A stretch of 64,000 nt of DNA. It comes from Novilysobacter selenitireducens. GTDB lineage: Bacteria; Pseudomonadota; Gammaproteobacteria; Xanthomonadales; Xanthomonadaceae. Below, piece after piece: positions 1 through 9,347 of the stretch (position 1 is the stretch's first letter; every line of letters begins with the position of its first letter). Location: positions 1 through 64,000 of the forward strand of contig NZ_JAINZW010000004.1 of the NCBI RefSeq assembly GCF_020026895.1. Reading direction: 5' to 3'. The notes beneath the pieces are model-generated. The model was not told the origin of the DNA. It saw nothing but the letters and a program-made list of their open reading frames with translations, and ran no database searches. The position numbers and the translations under genes were made by a program.

Positions 1-162
1 CCTCAAAGGTGGCCGTCTTCCGAGCTGCAAGGGTGCCGGGTTGCTCCTGTAGGAGCGGCTTCAGCCGCGAACCAGCGGCCCGCGCTGGTGTAGGAGCGAC
101 GTAAGGCGCGATCGCCAGTGCTTCGAAGCCGCGTGGTCGCGACTTACGTCGCTCCTACAAAG
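1..162. repeat. 162-bp direct repeat, copy A
   Basis: Bases 1-162 match 6829-6990 at 161 of 162 positions; the one mismatch is G at 106 against T in the other copy. The match starts at the first base of the window, so the repeat may extend further left. It contains three of the palindromic elements described in the next entry plus the unique spacer sequence between them, so it is a segmental duplication and not just two independent element arrays. Confidence 0.95.
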
Positions 163-285
163 AGGATGGGGGGGCGGTGCGAGTTGTGGCGGCGCGGGCG
201 GGCGGGGAGCGGATCGCGGCTGAAGCCGCTCCTACAGGGGGCGAGTGGGGGCAACAGGCATTTGTAGGAGCGACGTAAGTCGCGA
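49..285. repeat. Array of five palindromic repeat elements
   Basis: Elements of about 22 bp begin GTAGGAGC and carry either core G (GCGGCTTCAGCCGC) or core A (GCGACGTAAGTCGC). Order and orientation are G+ (49-70), A+ (90-111, one base changed), A- (137-158), G- (214-235) and A+ (264-285). No gene lies in 1-310. The symmetrical order G+ A+ A- G- recurs elsewhere in the window. Confidence 0.9.
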
Positions 286-310
286 TTCGGCGCCGGCTGG
301 AGGTGCGGGA

Positions 311-940
311 TCAGCCGCCGCCGATGCGGAACGGGGTGGCGGGCATGCGGCCGTTGGCGTAGTGGCTGTCGTTGACGCGGGCGTTGTGCTGCAGCAGGGC
401 CAGTTCGGCCAGGCGGTCGCGGACCCATGCGGCGCGCTGGTGGGCGGCGTCACCGTCGGGGTGCTCGTCGTGGCGGTAGGCGCAGAAGTCGATGTACTCC
501 TCGGCTTCGTCCTCGAAGGCCGGCCACGCCAGTTCGAACAGCAGCACGTCGTCCAGTTTGCCGAGCAGGTCGGTGCCGTCCGGGATCAGGTCGTCGTCGC
601 GGTCGACGTAGTCCACCAGCTTGGACACGCGGGCGCGCATGGCGTCGTCGGCGTTCCAGTCGGCGTCGCGCAGCAGTGCGCGAAGCGAGCTGATGCGCGT
701 CATGCGCAGGGCGAGCATCTGCCGGGCCTCGTCCGACGGCATGGCCATCAGCGAAGCGGCCAGGCCGCGAAGCCGCGGCACGTTGACGCGCGGGGCGTCG
801 GGGTGGATCTCATGCAGCAGGGCGTCGAACCGGGCGACGGCTTCGGGGGCGAAGTCGGGTGCGGTGGACGGGTCGATATCGGCCTGGGCGGCGCCGAAGG
901 GCAGGGGCGCGTAGGCCGGCGTCAGGGCGGAAGTACGCAT
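311..940 (-). CDS. DUF1232-type (YkvA-like) protein, first of a tandem pair
   Basis: A 209-residue protein of unknown biochemical role. The central segment around residues 115-160 contains LIPDGTDLLGKLDD, which resembles the DUF1232/YkvA signature (a Pro-Asp turn, then a Gly and paired Asp), followed by an acidic stretch. There is no signal peptide, and the DUF1232 hydrophobic segment is only partly conserved. The start at 940 is chosen because the reading frame upstream runs into a repeat. The neighbouring gene at 1288-1941 has the same layout and strand and is a likely paralogue. Family assignment is from the motif only. Confidence 0.7.
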   Translation of the reverse strand: MRTSALTPAYAPLPFGAAQADIDPSTAPDFAPEAVARFDALLHEIHPDAPRVNVPRLRGLAASLMAMPSDEARQMLALRMTRISSLRALLRDADWNADDAMRARVSKLVDYVDRDDDLIPDGTDLLGKLDDVLLFELAWPAFEDEAEEYIDFCAYRHDEHPDGDAAHQRAAWVRDRLAELALLQHNARVNDSHYANGRMPATPFRIGGG

Positions 941-1097
941 GACATGTCCTCGCGGTGCCGGCCGTGCAAGGACTGGGGCAGAGCGGGCCGGCAAATCGCC
1001 GTGCCCCGGTGTATCGCTGTGCCGCGAGCATGCGCCTGCGTGCCGGCGGATTCCAGTGTCTGAAGTGGGGGTGGCGGCCGGAAAGGACAACGGTGTT

Positions 1098-1250
1098 GCA
1101 GCCCCTCCCCCTGCCTGCAGGGGGAGGTTGGGAGGGGGTGCTTTTCGGGCGTGGTTGTCAGTCAGCTTGTTTGGGCGCAATTGCCATGTCAGCGAGGGGT
1201 AGAGCACCCCTCCCCAACCCTCCCCTGCTGGCAGGGGAGGGGGTAACTGC
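1098..1250. repeat. Inverted pair of C/G-rich repeats between the tandem genes
   Basis: Two roughly 45-bp elements at 1098-1142 and 1203-1250 are approximate reverse complements of each other. Each consists of runs of CCCCTCCCC around a short palindrome. They lie head to head in the 347-bp gap between the two DUF1232-type genes. Nothing else is recognised in this gap. Confidence 0.75.
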
Positions 1251-1287
1251 GTTGGAGGAGCTGCATGAGGGAACGACAGCATCCGAC

Positions 1288-1941
1288 TCAATGCACCCGG
1301 AACAGCGGGGCAGCGGCGCTCACATAGCAGCTGTCGCGCACGGCGCGGCAGTGGGCGGACAGCGCGAATTCGGCGCGGGCGGCGTCCTGCCAGTCGTTGC
1401 GGTCGAAGCGGAACCCGCCGGGGTCGGTGCCGCGCAGGGCGGCTTCGATCCGGCGCAGGCGGCAGTAGTCGAGGTAGTCGGCGACCTCGTCCGACAGTCG
1501 CGGCCACGCGGCGTCGACCACGATGGCGTCATCCAGCCGGCCGACCTGCTGCAGGCCGTCGGGGATCAGGTCGTGGCCACCGCGGACGTAGTCGACCACC
1601 TCGCCGGCGATATCGACGGCGTCGTTGGCCGGGGTCCAGCCAGCATCGGCCAGCAGGCGGGCCAGGACCACTGCCCGGCGCAGGCGCTGGTGAATGGCGC
1701 GAATGGCGCTGGCGCCGGCTTCGCCCTGTTCACGCACGCGGCGGGCGGCGGTGGCCAGGGTGTCCCACTCCAACGCCGGCGCGGCCGGGTCGAGGCGGGC
1801 GATCAAGCCGTTGAAGCGGTCCAGTGCGGTATCGGACAGCTGGAAGCGATCGACGCGGCGGCGGCGGTGCGGGCGGTCGGCCGGGGTGGTGGCGACCAGC
1901 GGGGCCAGGGGGGCATTCAGGGACAGGGCGATGGCGTTCAT
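1288..1941 (-). CDS. DUF1232-type (YkvA-like) protein, second of a tandem pair
   Basis: A 217-residue protein with the same architecture as its downstream neighbour: a variable N-terminus, a helical region with a conserved Arg-Phe start, and then the DUF1232-like segment DLIPDGLQQVGRLDD near residues 125-150 followed by an aromatic and acidic stretch ending LDYCRLRR. The paired copy at 311-940 has LIPDGTDLLGKLDD and IDFCAYR at matching places, so the two probably arose by duplication. It is divergent from the sensor-regulator gene at 2080, with 138 bp between the starts. Function unknown. Confidence 0.7.
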   Translation of the reverse strand: MNAIALSLNAPLAPLVATTPADRPHRRRRVDRFQLSDTALDRFNGLIARLDPAAPALEWDTLATAARRVREQGEAGASAIRAIHQRLRRAVVLARLLADAGWTPANDAVDIAGEVVDYVRGGHDLIPDGLQQVGRLDDAIVVDAAWPRLSDEVADYLDYCRLRRIEAALRGTDPGGFRFDRNDWQDAARAEFALSAHCRAVRDSCYVSAAAPLFRVH

Positions 1942-2079
1942 GGCGGTTCTCCGGTGGGGGACGCCGGCATGTCCGGCGTGGCAACAGAGTCCGCTGGTCG
2001 GGCTGCGGGGTCATGATGGCCGCCGTCGCTTTTCGTCTGCGTTGTCACAGGTTCGTGTGGCGGTCATGAGGTTTTTGCG

Positions 2080-4461
2080 ATGGAACCGTCAGGGTCCGCC
2101 GGAGACGGCGGTTCGACGGGGGAACGCTACCGATTCGGCCCGGTGGTGGTCGACGCCATTGCACACACCCTGACCCGCGACGGAGCGCCGCAGGCGGTCG
2201 AACCCAAGGCCTTCGCGGTGCTGCTGGTGCTGCTGCGGCATGCCGGCGAGCTGGTCGCCCGCGACGACCTGCTGGACGCGGTGTGGGGGCACCGCCACGT
2301 GACGCCGGGCGTGCTGACCCGGGCCATCGCGCAGCTGCGCCACGTGCTGGAGGACGACGCCCACCGGCCGGTCTACATCCAGACCCAGCACGCGCTGGGG
2401 TACCGGTTCATCGGCGAGCTGGCCGGCAGCACGGTGCCTGCGGGCGACGACGCGCTGCCGGATTCCACCACCGCGCCTGCGCCCCATGAACAGGGCACCG
2501 GTCCGCCCAGCGCCGCGGCGACGGTGCCGGCGGCCAGCGGCGTCCAGTCGGACGAGGAGGGTGCACCCTCAACGGCACGGGACACGGCCGTGCCGGGCGG
2601 CGCGGCAGACGACGGTTCGCCCACTGCCCCGGCGGCCCCCCTGCCGGCCGCCGCGCCGGCGTTGTTGCCGCCACCCTCGCCAGCGGGGCGCCGCCCGCGC
2701 TGGCCGGTCCGCGCCAGATGGGTCGTGGGTGCAGCCGCCGTGCTGATCGCGGTACTGGGCGTACTGGCCTGGCGCACGCAGGCACCACCGGCGCGTCCGG
2801 GAGACGCCTCGATCGCGGTGCTGCCGTTCACCAGCCTGAGCGACGACCGCGACGACAGCTATTTTGCCGAAGGCCTGGCAGTGGAGATGCACGACGCGCT
2901 GGCCGGGGTGCCGGGGCTGAAGGTAGCCGCGCGCATCGCCTCGGACCCGGCCGCGCAGGGCGCACCCGACATCAGGGCGCTGGGGCGCACGCTGGGGGTG
3001 GCGACGGTGCTGGATGCCAGCGTGCGGCGCGACGGCGCGCGCGTGCGCATCAACGCGCGGCTGTCGGACACGGCCAGCGGCTTCACCCTGTGGAGCGACA
3101 CGTACGAGCGCGACGCGGCCGACGTGTTCGCGGTGCAGAGCGAGATCGCCAGCGAGGTGGTGCAGTCGTTGCTGGGCGTACTGCCGGGCGAGGGCCCGGC
3201 GCTGAGCGCGCGGCTGGCGCCCACGCACGACCTCGATGCCTATGACGCGTACCTCAAGGGGCTGCAGCAGTTGCGCACCGGCGGCGACGATGCGCGCCTG
3301 GTCAACGCGGTGGGGTTCTTCAACCAGGCCCTGGCGGCGGATGCGGGGTTCGCGCGTGCGCAGGCCGGCATCTGCCGCGCGGAGATCGCCCGGTTCGAGG
3401 AGGCGCGCGACACGCCCGCGTTCGAACGTGCGCGTGCGGCCTGCGCGCGCGCCGAGCAGATGGACCCGACGCTGCGCGAGGTCAGCCTGGCGCTGGGCGA
3501 ACTGCACCGCGTGCGCAGCGAGTTCGCGCAGGCCACGGTGCAGTACACGCGCGCGCTGGACGACCTGTCGCTGCGGCCGGCGGCCTACATCGGCCTGGCC
3601 CGCATCCAGAGCGCGCAGGGCCGCAACGTGCAGGCGCTGGATTTCTTCGAGCAGGCGCGCCGGCTGCGGCCCGGCGATGGCGTGATCTACCGCGAGCTCG
3701 GGTACCACCAGTACCTCAACGGCGACACGGCGGCAGCGATCGAATCGTTCCGTACCGCCGCCACGCTGCTGCCCGACGATGCCGGGGTGTGGAGCAGCCT
3801 GGGCGGGCTGTACCTGGCCGGCGGCGACACCGCCAACGCGGCCGAGGCGTTCGAGCGCTCGCTGCGGATCGAACCCAGCTACGGCGCGCTCAGCAACTTC
3901 GGCACGCTGCGCTACGGACAGGGCGCCTACGCCGAGGCCGCGGACCTGTTCCGCCACGCCGCCGAACTGGACCCGGGCGACTACCGCATCTGGGGCAACG
4001 TCGGGGACGCGCTGTCGGCTAATCCGGTGACGGCAGCGGAGGCGGAGGCACCGTACCGCCGCGCCGCGCAGATGGCCGAGGCTTATGTCGCCATCAACCG
4101 CACCGATGCGCAGGCGCTGGCGCTGCTGGCGTGGTACCGCGCCAACCTGGACGAAACCGGCTCCGCGCGCGAACGCCTGGCGCAGGCCGAGGCATTGGCG
4201 ACCGAACGCGGCGAGGTGGCGTTCCTGGGTGCGCAGACGCTTGCGGTCATCGGTGACGATGCGGGCGCACGCGAGCGCCTGCTGCGCGCACGGCAGGCCG
4301 GCATTCCCCAGCAGCGCCTTCGTGCTTCGCCGCACCTGCAGCGCCTGATCGGCACGGGCGAAGCACCGGGTGCGTCAGGAGGCATCTCCACGTCCACATC
4401 CATCCATGCACGGGCGGGCCCAGGCAGTCCCATACGCAGTTCCACCAGGAGAGAGGCATGA
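2080..4461 (+). CDS. CadC-like winged-helix transmembrane regulator with TPR sensor domain
   Basis: A 793-residue predicted inner-membrane one-component regulator. Residues about 17-113 form an OmpR/CadC-type winged-helix DNA-binding domain, ending in the usual GYRFIGEL. An Ala/Pro-rich linker of about 90 residues follows, then a single membrane segment near 214-231. The periplasmic part starts with SIAVLPF and YFAEGLAVEM, typical of the FlgO/TolB-like domain in such regulators, and continues as several TPR units to about residue 760. The family senses signals in the periplasm and binds DNA without phosphorylation. The ATG of the following lipoprotein overlaps this gene's stop (ATGA), so the two are translationally coupled. 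Ligand and targets unknown. Confidence 0.85.
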   Translation: MEPSGSAGDGGSTGERYRFGPVVVDAIAHTLTRDGAPQAVEPKAFAVLLVLLRHAGELVARDDLLDAVWGHRHVTPGVLTRAIAQLRHVLEDDAHRPVYIQTQHALGYRFIGELAGSTVPAGDDALPDSTTAPAPHEQGTGPPSAAATVPAASGVQSDEEGAPSTARDTAVPGGAADDGSPTAPAAPLPAAAPALLPPPSPAGRRPRWPVRARWVVGAAAVLIAVLGVLAWRTQAPPARPGDASIAVLPFTSLSDDRDDSYFAEGLAVEMHDALAGVPGLKVAARIASDPAAQGAPDIRALGRTLGVATVLDASVRRDGARVRINARLSDTASGFTLWSDTYERDAADVFAVQSEIASEVVQSLLGVLPGEGPALSARLAPTHDLDAYDAYLKGLQQLRTGGDDARLVNAVGFFNQALAADAGFARAQAGICRAEIARFEEARDTPAFERARAACARAEQMDPTLREVSLALGELHRVRSEFAQATVQYTRALDDLSLRPAAYIGLARIQSAQGRNVQALDFFEQARRLRPGDGVIYRELGYHQYLNGDTAAAIESFRTAATLLPDDAGVWSSLGGLYLAGGDTANAAEAFERSLRIEPSYGALSNFGTLRYGQGAYAEAADLFRHAAELDPGDYRIWGNVGDALSANPVTAAEAEAPYRRAAQMAEAYVAINRTDAQALALLAWYRANLDETGSARERLAQAEALATERGEVAFLGAQTLAVIGDDAGARERLLRARQAGIPQQRLRASPHLQRLIGTGEAPGASGGISTSTSIHARAGPGSPIRSSTRREA

Positions 4462-4922
4462 AAACGTTGAGAGTGTTGGCACTGGCCATGCTGGCCGGCA
4501 GTGCGGTGACCGCATGCAGCATGCACGGTCCGACCGCGGACCCGGCCGAAGTCGCGAACCGCGCAGTCGACCCGGACGACGGCACGTGGTGCGGCACGCC
4601 GGGTGCGACCGGGCCGGTCTACATCAACATCACCTACGCCGACGACGGCGCGGCCCGGGCCTCGCCGGAGAACTGCTACGTCGACAGCGGCACCGAGGTG
4701 ACCTGGCGGGGGCCGATGGGCGAGCCGGTTGAGTTCCGGATCCAGTTCAAGGCGGCCGCGCCCTTGGGCGGCGATGCGGTTGGGCCCCTGGTGTCGAGCG
4801 CTTCGGGCCGGCGCGACAAGGTCAGGCGGCTGATCTCCGGCGCTGACGGAAGTTACGCCTACGGCATCGCCGCCAACGGCATCGTGACCGACCCGGCGAT
4901 CATCATCCGCCGGCAGCTATAG
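4458..4922 (+). CDS. Small predicted lipoprotein
   Basis: A 154-residue protein with a basic start, a hydrophobic stretch and a lipobox ending VTAC, with the lipidated Cys at residue 20. The mature part is short and beta-rich in appearance; segments such as TEVTWRG and a later SYAYGI with TDPAIII loosely suggest an immunoglobulin- or cupredoxin-like sandwich, but I see no full set of copper ligands. It overlaps the regulator by 4 bp, which suggests a partnership, perhaps as a co-sensor in the periplasm; that is inference. Its 3' end overlaps the convergent rnhB by 6 bp. Confidence 0.7.
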   Translation: MKTLRVLALAMLAGSAVTACSMHGPTADPAEVANRAVDPDDGTWCGTPGATGPVYINITYADDGAARASPENCYVDSGTEVTWRGPMGEPVEFRIQFKAAAPLGGDAVGPLVSSASGRRDKVRRLISGADGSYAYGIAANGIVTDPAIIIRRQL

Positions 4923-5579
4923 CGATTCGACCACCGTTACGTGGCCTGAAGACGGCGGATGAATGCCGGCCGCATCGCGCACCGGCGCGAAACTGCGCCG
5001 GTGGTGCGGGCACGGGCCGTGCGTGCGCAGCGCGGCCAGGTGCGTCGGCGTCGCATAGCCCTTGTGCACGTCGAAGCCGTAGTGCGGCCACTGTTCGTGC
5101 AGTTGCCGCATCAGGCGGTCGCGCGTGACCTTGGCGAGGATGGACGCGGCCATGATCGCGCGGTCGCGTGCGTCGCCGCCGATCCATGCCTCGGCCGGGC
5201 AGGGCAGGCCGCGCGGCAGGGCGTTGCCGTCGATGCGGGCGAGCTCCGCGGCATGGGCAACGCCTTCCAACGCCAGGCGCATGCCCAGCATCGTGGCCTG
5301 GTAGATGTTGAGGCGATCGATGTCGGCGACCTCGACGGCGACCACGTGCCACGCGGTGGCGCGTTCGACGATGCGCTCGTAGAGCTGCTCGCGCCGCTGC
5401 GCATTGAGCTGCTTGGAATCGGCCAGGCCGTTGACCGGCGTGCGCCCCGGGCGCAGCACCACGGCGGCCACGACGACCGGCCCGGCAAGCGGACCGCGAC
5501 CGGCCTCGTCGATGCCGGCGATACGGCGCGCGCCGGGCGCGACGGGCAGGTCGAACGCGAGCTGTGCGCCGTCAGCCAT
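4917..5579 (-). CDS. rnhB: Ribonuclease HII
   Basis: A 220-residue RNase HII, which cuts RNA in RNA-DNA hybrids and removes single ribonucleotides from DNA. Hallmarks are the N-terminal [17 protein letters not shown] with the catalytic Asp-Glu pair, a central DSKQL, and a later [11 protein letters not shown] with the further acidic and Lys residues. It is the last gene of the minus-strand envelope operon and its start overlaps the lpxB stop by 8 bp. An in-frame ATG 15 bp upstream (5594) is also possible. dnaE, the usual next gene in xanthomonads, does not follow; instead there is the convergent lipoprotein gene. Confidence 0.95.
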   Translation of the reverse strand: MADGAQLAFDLPVAPGARRIAGIDEAGRGPLAGPVVVAAVVLRPGRTPVNGLADSKQLNAQRREQLYERIVERATAWHVVAVEVADIDRLNIYQATMLGMRLALEGVAHAAELARIDGNALPRGLPCPAEAWIGGDARDRAIMAASILAKVTRDRLMRQLHEQWPHYGFDVHKGYATPTHLAALRTHGPCPHHRRSFAPVRDAAGIHPPSSGHVTVVESL

Positions 5580-6795
5580 GGGCGGAGTGTGCATCGCCGA
5601 GGGCAGATGGTGTCGTGGGCATCGCGAGAAGTTCGCTGACGGCATCGGCGGCGCGGGCGGAGGCGTCCTGGCGCAGTGCTTCGTGAAGTGCGGTGAAACG
5701 CGGTTCGAGGCGGGTGGCGATTGACGGGTCGCGCAGCGCCGCGAGCGTGGCGTCGGCCAGTTTCTCCGGGGTGCAGTCGTGCTGCATCAACTCCGGGACC
5801 AGTGCTTCGCCGGCCAGCACGTTGGGCAGGCTGTAGTGGTCCACCTTCAGCATGCCCAGCCCTTTCACCAGCGCATGGGTGAGCGGCGCGACCTTGTAGG
5901 CCACCACCATCGGGCGTTTGGCCAGCATGGCCTCCAACGTGGCCGTGCCCGAGGCCAGCAGGATGGCGTCGCTGGCGGCCATGACCGTGCGGGCGTGGCC
6001 GTCGACCACGCGCAGGGCGGGGCGCAGGGTGTCGGCGTCGGGGTGCGCGGCCAGCACGCGGTCGAACGCGGCGCGCGCGCGCGGGCCGGCCATCGGCGCG
6101 ACGACCTGCAGGCCTTGGATCTCGGTCAGCACGCGCGCGGCCGCAGCGAGGAAGTCCGGTGCAAGACGCTCGATCTCGCCCGTGCGTGACCCCGGCAGCA
6201 GCGCCAGCATCGGGCGGGCGCTGTCGACCTGCAGTTGCGCGCGCGCGGCGCCGCGTTCGGGCCGCAACGGCATCTCGTCGGCCAGCGGATGGCCGACGAA
6301 GCGCGCATCCACGCCATGTGCGGCGTAGATCGGCGGCTCCATCGGGAACAGGCAGAGCACGCGGTCGGCGCTGCGTCCGATCTTCGCGGCGCGCTTCTCG
6401 CGCCACGCCCAGACCGACGGGCTGACGTAATGGACGGTGCGAATGCCACGATCCTTCAGCCAGCGCTCCACGCCGAGGTTGAAGTCCGGGGCGTCGATGC
6501 CGATGAACACCTCCGGCTGCCAGGCGAACAGGCGCTCGCGCAGGTCGCGGCGCACGCGCAGCAGGCGGGGCAGGTGCCGCAGCACCTCGGCCAGGCCCAT
6601 GACGGCCAGCTCGTCGGCATCGAACCACGTGTCCATGCCCTGGCTGCGCATCTGCGGACCGCCGATGCCGGCGAACTCGGCGTCCGGGTGCCGCTTGCGA
6701 AGTTCCGCGAGCAGCCCGGCACCGAGGAGGTCGCCCGAGGCTTCACCGGCGACGAGGGCGATGCGCGGTGGGCGGGACGCGGCAGGGCGGGTCAT
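5572..6795 (-). CDS. lpxB: Lipid-A-disaccharide synthase
   Basis: A 407-residue glycosyltransferase that joins UDP-2,3-diacylglucosamine and lipid X to give the lipid A disaccharide at the inner membrane. Features seen are the N-terminal [14 protein letters not shown], the conserved GIDAPDFN and [10 protein letters not shown] stretches, [10 protein letters not shown] near the middle, and ASGTATLE in the sugar-nucleotide-binding half. The start at 6795 gives the family length; an ATG at 6858 would extend the protein into the repeat region and is rejected. It lies between rnhB (8-bp overlap) and lpxA, but is separated from lpxA by about 260 bp of repeats, so it may be transcribed partly on its own. 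Confidence 0.96.
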   Translation of the reverse strand: MTRPAASRPPRIALVAGEASGDLLGAGLLAELRKRHPDAEFAGIGGPQMRSQGMDTWFDADELAVMGLAEVLRHLPRLLRVRRDLRERLFAWQPEVFIGIDAPDFNLGVERWLKDRGIRTVHYVSPSVWAWREKRAAKIGRSADRVLCLFPMEPPIYAAHGVDARFVGHPLADEMPLRPERGAARAQLQVDSARPMLALLPGSRTGEIERLAPDFLAAAARVLTEIQGLQVVAPMAGPRARAAFDRVLAAHPDADTLRPALRVVDGHARTVMAASDAILLASGTATLEAMLAKRPMVVAYKVAPLTHALVKGLGMLKVDHYSLPNVLAGEALVPELMQHDCTPEKLADATLAALRDPSIATRLEPRFTALHEALRQDASARAADAVSELLAMPTTPSALGDAHSAHG

Positions 6796-6828
6796 GGAGT
6801 CGATGTCGGGGCTCACGCCGGCATTGTC

Positions 6829-6990
6829 CCTCAAAGGTGGCCGTCTTCCGAGCTGCAAGGGTGCCGGGTTGCTCCTGTAGGAGCGGCTTCAGCCGCGAAC
6901 CAGCGGCCCGCGCTGGTGTAGGAGCGACGTAAGTCGCGATCGCCAGTGCTTCGAAGCCGCGTGGTCGCGACTTACGTCGCTCCTACAAAG
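6829..6990. repeat. 162-bp direct repeat, copy B
   Basis: This is the near-perfect copy of bases 1-162. It lies just upstream of the lpxB start, between lpxB and lpxA. Identity ends at 6990, right after the third palindromic element. Confidence 0.95.
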
Positions 6991-7038
6991 GTGCCGATTC
7001 ATACCGGTGGTGGTGATCGCGGCTGAAGCCGCTCCTAC
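6877..7038. repeat. Nested palindromic array G+ A+ A- G-
   Basis: Four elements fill the lpxA-lpxB gap: core G forward (6877-6898), core A forward (6918-6939), core A reverse (6965-6986) and core G reverse (7017-7038). Each is itself a short hairpin, and the two halves of the array can also pair with each other. They sit in the transcribed gap of the operon. Confidence 0.9.
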
Positions 7039-7053
7039 AGTGGCGCTGTGGGG

Positions 7054-7845
7054 TCAGCGCAGCAGCGGGCGCTCGCCACTCTCGATGAACGCAAGCAGGG
7101 CGCGCACGTCATCGCTCTCGCCGGCCAGTTCGGCCAGCTTGACGCGCGCGTCATCGAGCGAGGCGCCCGACATGTACACCGCGCGGTAGGCGCGCTTGAT
7201 CGCGCCGATGCGGCCGCTGTCGAAGCCGCGGCGCTTCAGGCCTTCGCTGTTGATGCCGCGCGGGCGGCCGTAGCCGTCCTGCGCCACCATCAGGAACGGC
7301 GGCACGTCGCCGTTGACGAACGCGCCCATGCCGATGAACGCGTGGTCGCCGATCCGGCAGAACTGGTGGATGCCGGCGAAGCCGCTGAGGATGACGTGGT
7401 CGCCGACGGTGACGTGGCCGGCCAGCGTGGCGTTGTTGGAGAACACGCAGTGGCTGCCGACGACGCAGTCGTGGGCCACGTGGGTGTAGGCCAGCAACCA
7501 GTTGTCGTGGCCGATGCGGGTAATGCCGCCGCCGCTGCCGGTGCCGCGATTGACCGTGACGAACTCGCGGAAGGTGTTGCGGTCGCCGATCTCGAGCTCG
7601 GCGCGCTCGCCGGAGAACTTCTTGTCCTGCGGGTCGCCGCCGATCGCGCAATGCCCGTGGAAGGCGTTGTCGCTACCGATGCGGGTCGGGCCCTTGACGC
7701 TGCAGTGCGGCCCGAACGTCGTGCCTTCACCGACCTCGACCTCGTCGCCGATATGGCAGAACGCACCCACCCGTACGCCCGGCGCCAGCCGTGCACCGGC
7801 CTCGACCACCGCACTGGGATGGATGTCGGGCGCCGCAGCGCTCAT
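7054..7845 (-). CDS. lpxA: UDP-N-acetylglucosamine acyltransferase
   Basis: A 263-residue cytoplasmic trimeric enzyme that performs the first step of lipid A synthesis, moving a 3-hydroxyacyl chain from ACP to UDP-GlcNAc. The N-terminal two-thirds is a left-handed beta helix of hexapeptide repeats (for example [15 protein letters not shown]). [12 protein letters not shown] carries the conserved catalytic His region, and a helical C-terminus begins near GLKRRGF. It starts 2 bp after the fabZ stop, as in the standard lpxD-fabZ-lpxA-lpxB order. Confidence 0.97.
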   Translation of the reverse strand: MSAAAPDIHPSAVVEAGARLAPGVRVGAFCHIGDEVEVGEGTTFGPHCSVKGPTRIGSDNAFHGHCAIGGDPQDKKFSGERAELEIGDRNTFREFVTVNRGTGSGGGITRIGHDNWLLAYTHVAHDCVVGSHCVFSNNATLAGHVTVGDHVILSGFAGIHQFCRIGDHAFIGMGAFVNGDVPPFLMVAQDGYGRPRGINSEGLKRRGFDSGRIGAIKRAYRAVYMSGASLDDARVKLAELAGESDDVRALLAFIESGERPLLR

Positions 7846-7847
7846 GG

Positions 7848-8303
7848 TCAGACCTTGACCTCGGCGCAGAGGATCTCCGCGCAGGCCGCCTGCTCGCCAT
7901 CGACGCGGGCGATGCCGCTGTACATCGCCATGTTGCGGATGACGCGCTTGAGGGTGACCTCCAGCTCCAGCCGGTCGCCCGGGACGACCATGCGCGAGAA
8001 CTTCGCGCCGTCGATCTTGACCAGGTAGAACAGCTTGCCGTCGGTACCGGACTGGTGGCTGAGCTGGGTCAGCAGGCCGCCGGCCTGGGCCAGCGCCTCC
8101 ACCACCAGCACGCCCGGCATCACCGGCTGGCCTGGGAAGTGGCCGTTGAAGAAGGGCTCGTTGCAGGTGACGTTCTTGTACGCCAGCACGCGCTTGTGCG
8201 CCTCGAACTCGACCACGCGGTCGACCAGCAGGAACGGGTAGCGGTGCGGCAGCAGTTCCTGGATCGCGGGGACATCGAGGGGCAGTTTCGGGATCGAACT
8301 CAT
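7848..8303 (-). CDS. fabZ: 3-hydroxyacyl-ACP dehydratase
   Basis: A 151-residue hot-dog-fold enzyme that dehydrates 3-hydroxyacyl-ACP in fatty acid elongation. The motif [14 protein letters not shown] holds the catalytic His region, and [15 protein letters not shown] holds the conserved Gly-His-Phe-Pro and the active-site environment. Three consecutive in-frame ATGs (8309, 8306, 8303) precede the coding sequence; 8303 is chosen to match family length, and the upstream ones overlap the lpxD stop. It competes with lpxA for the same substrate, which fits their close coupling. Confidence 0.96.
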   Translation of the reverse strand: MSSIPKLPLDVPAIQELLPHRYPFLLVDRVVEFEAHKRVLAYKNVTCNEPFFNGHFPGQPVMPGVLVVEALAQAGGLLTQLSHQSGTDGKLFYLVKIDGAKFSRMVVPGDRLELEVTLKRVIRNMAMYSGIARVDGEQAACAEILCAEVKV

Positions 8304-8305
8304 CA

Positions 8306-9322
8306 TCATTCCTTGTCGGCGGCATTGACGCGCCGTGCCAGCGCGTCGAGCTGCTTGAAGCGGGCGGCGCTCTTGCGCCAGCTGCGATTGTCCATCAGCG
8401 GCGTGCCCGAGGAGTACTCGCCGGGTTCGCGGATGGAGTGGGTGACCAGGCTCATTGCGGTGACGATGACGCGGTCGCAGATCTCCAGGTGGCCGAGCAC
8501 GCCGGCGGCGCCGCCGATCAGGCAGTGGCGGCCGATGCGCGCGCTGCCTGCGACCGCCGAGCAGCCCGCCATCGCGGTGTGCGCGCCGATGCGGACGTTG
8601 TGGCCGATCTGGATCTGGTTGTCGAGGCGCACGTCGTCTTCCAGGACGGTGTCGTCGATGGCGCCGCGGTCGATGGTGGTGTTGGCGCCGATCTCGCAAT
8701 CGTCGCCAATCACGACGCCGCCCAGCTGCGGCACCTTGATCCAGTGCCCGCCCTCCATCGCCAGGCCGAAACCGTCCGCGCCCAGCACGGCGCCGGGGTG
8801 GATGCGCACACGCTGGCCCAGGCGGACGCGCGTGACGAGGGTGACGCGGGCGATGAGTTCGCTGCCGGCCCCGACGATGCAGTCATCGCCGATCACGCAG
8901 CCCGGGCCCACCACCGCGCCGGCTTCGATCCGGCTGCGTGAACCCACGGTCACGAACGGGCCGACGCTGGCGTCGGCATCGATGTGGGCATCCGTGGCAA
9001 CCACGGCGGAGGCGTGGATGCCCGCCGTCACGTCGGCCCGCGGTTCGAACAGCGCAGCGATCCTGGCAAACGCGACGTACGGGTCGCGCGCGGTCAGTGC
9101 GGTGCCGGGATAGCCCTCGGCATCGTCTTCGCGCATGACCACGATGCCGGCACGGCTGTCGGCCAGCTGCGAGCGGTATTTCGGATTGGCGAGGAACGCC
9201 AGGTGGTCCGGCCCAGCCCCCGCGAGGGTGCCGACGCCGCACACGACGCGGGCCCCGTCGCCATGCAGGCCGAGCCCGAATCGCTCGGCCAGCGCGGCGG
9301 CGGTGTGCGTCGCAGGTTGCAT
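8306..9322 (-). CDS. lpxD: UDP-3-O-(3-hydroxyacyl)glucosamine N-acyltransferase
   Basis: A 338-residue acyltransferase of the third lipid A step. An N-terminal uridine-binding domain (residues 1 to about 100, with [13 protein letters not shown]) is followed by hexapeptide beta-helix repeats and a C-terminal helix. The catalytic His is expected in the [10 protein letters not shown] segment. It sits 25 bp downstream of bamA; no skp/ompH gene separates the two, unlike in enterobacteria. It is coupled to fabZ through near-overlapping stop and start. Confidence 0.96.
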   Translation of the reverse strand: MQPATHTAAALAERFGLGLHGDGARVVCGVGTLAGAGPDHLAFLANPKYRSQLADSRAGIVVMREDDAEGYPGTALTARDPYVAFARIAALFEPRADVTAGIHASAVVATDAHIDADASVGPFVTVGSRSRIEAGAVVGPGCVIGDDCIVGAGSELIARVTLVTRVRLGQRVRIHPGAVLGADGFGLAMEGGHWIKVPQLGGVVIGDDCEIGANTTIDRGAIDDTVLEDDVRLDNQIQIGHNVRIGAHTAMAGCSAVAGSARIGRHCLIGGAAGVLGHLEICDRVIVTAMSLVTHSIREPGEYSSGTPLMDNRSWRKSAARFKQLDALARRVNAADKE

Positions 9323-9347
9323 CAGCGCGGGCGGCCGGTGGCCGCCG

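Noticed and set aside
1-285. CRISPR-like array of short repeats
   Set aside because: Spacing is irregular, orientation alternates, two different cores are mixed, and there are no cas genes; the elements are REP-like.
4458-4922. Cupredoxin function for the small lipoprotein
   Set aside because: A beta-sandwich look is possible, but the His-Cys-His-Met copper ligands are not present as a set.
6829-6990. Insertion sequence at the 162-bp repeat
   Set aside because: No transposase reading frame and no terminal inverted repeats of the segment as a whole.
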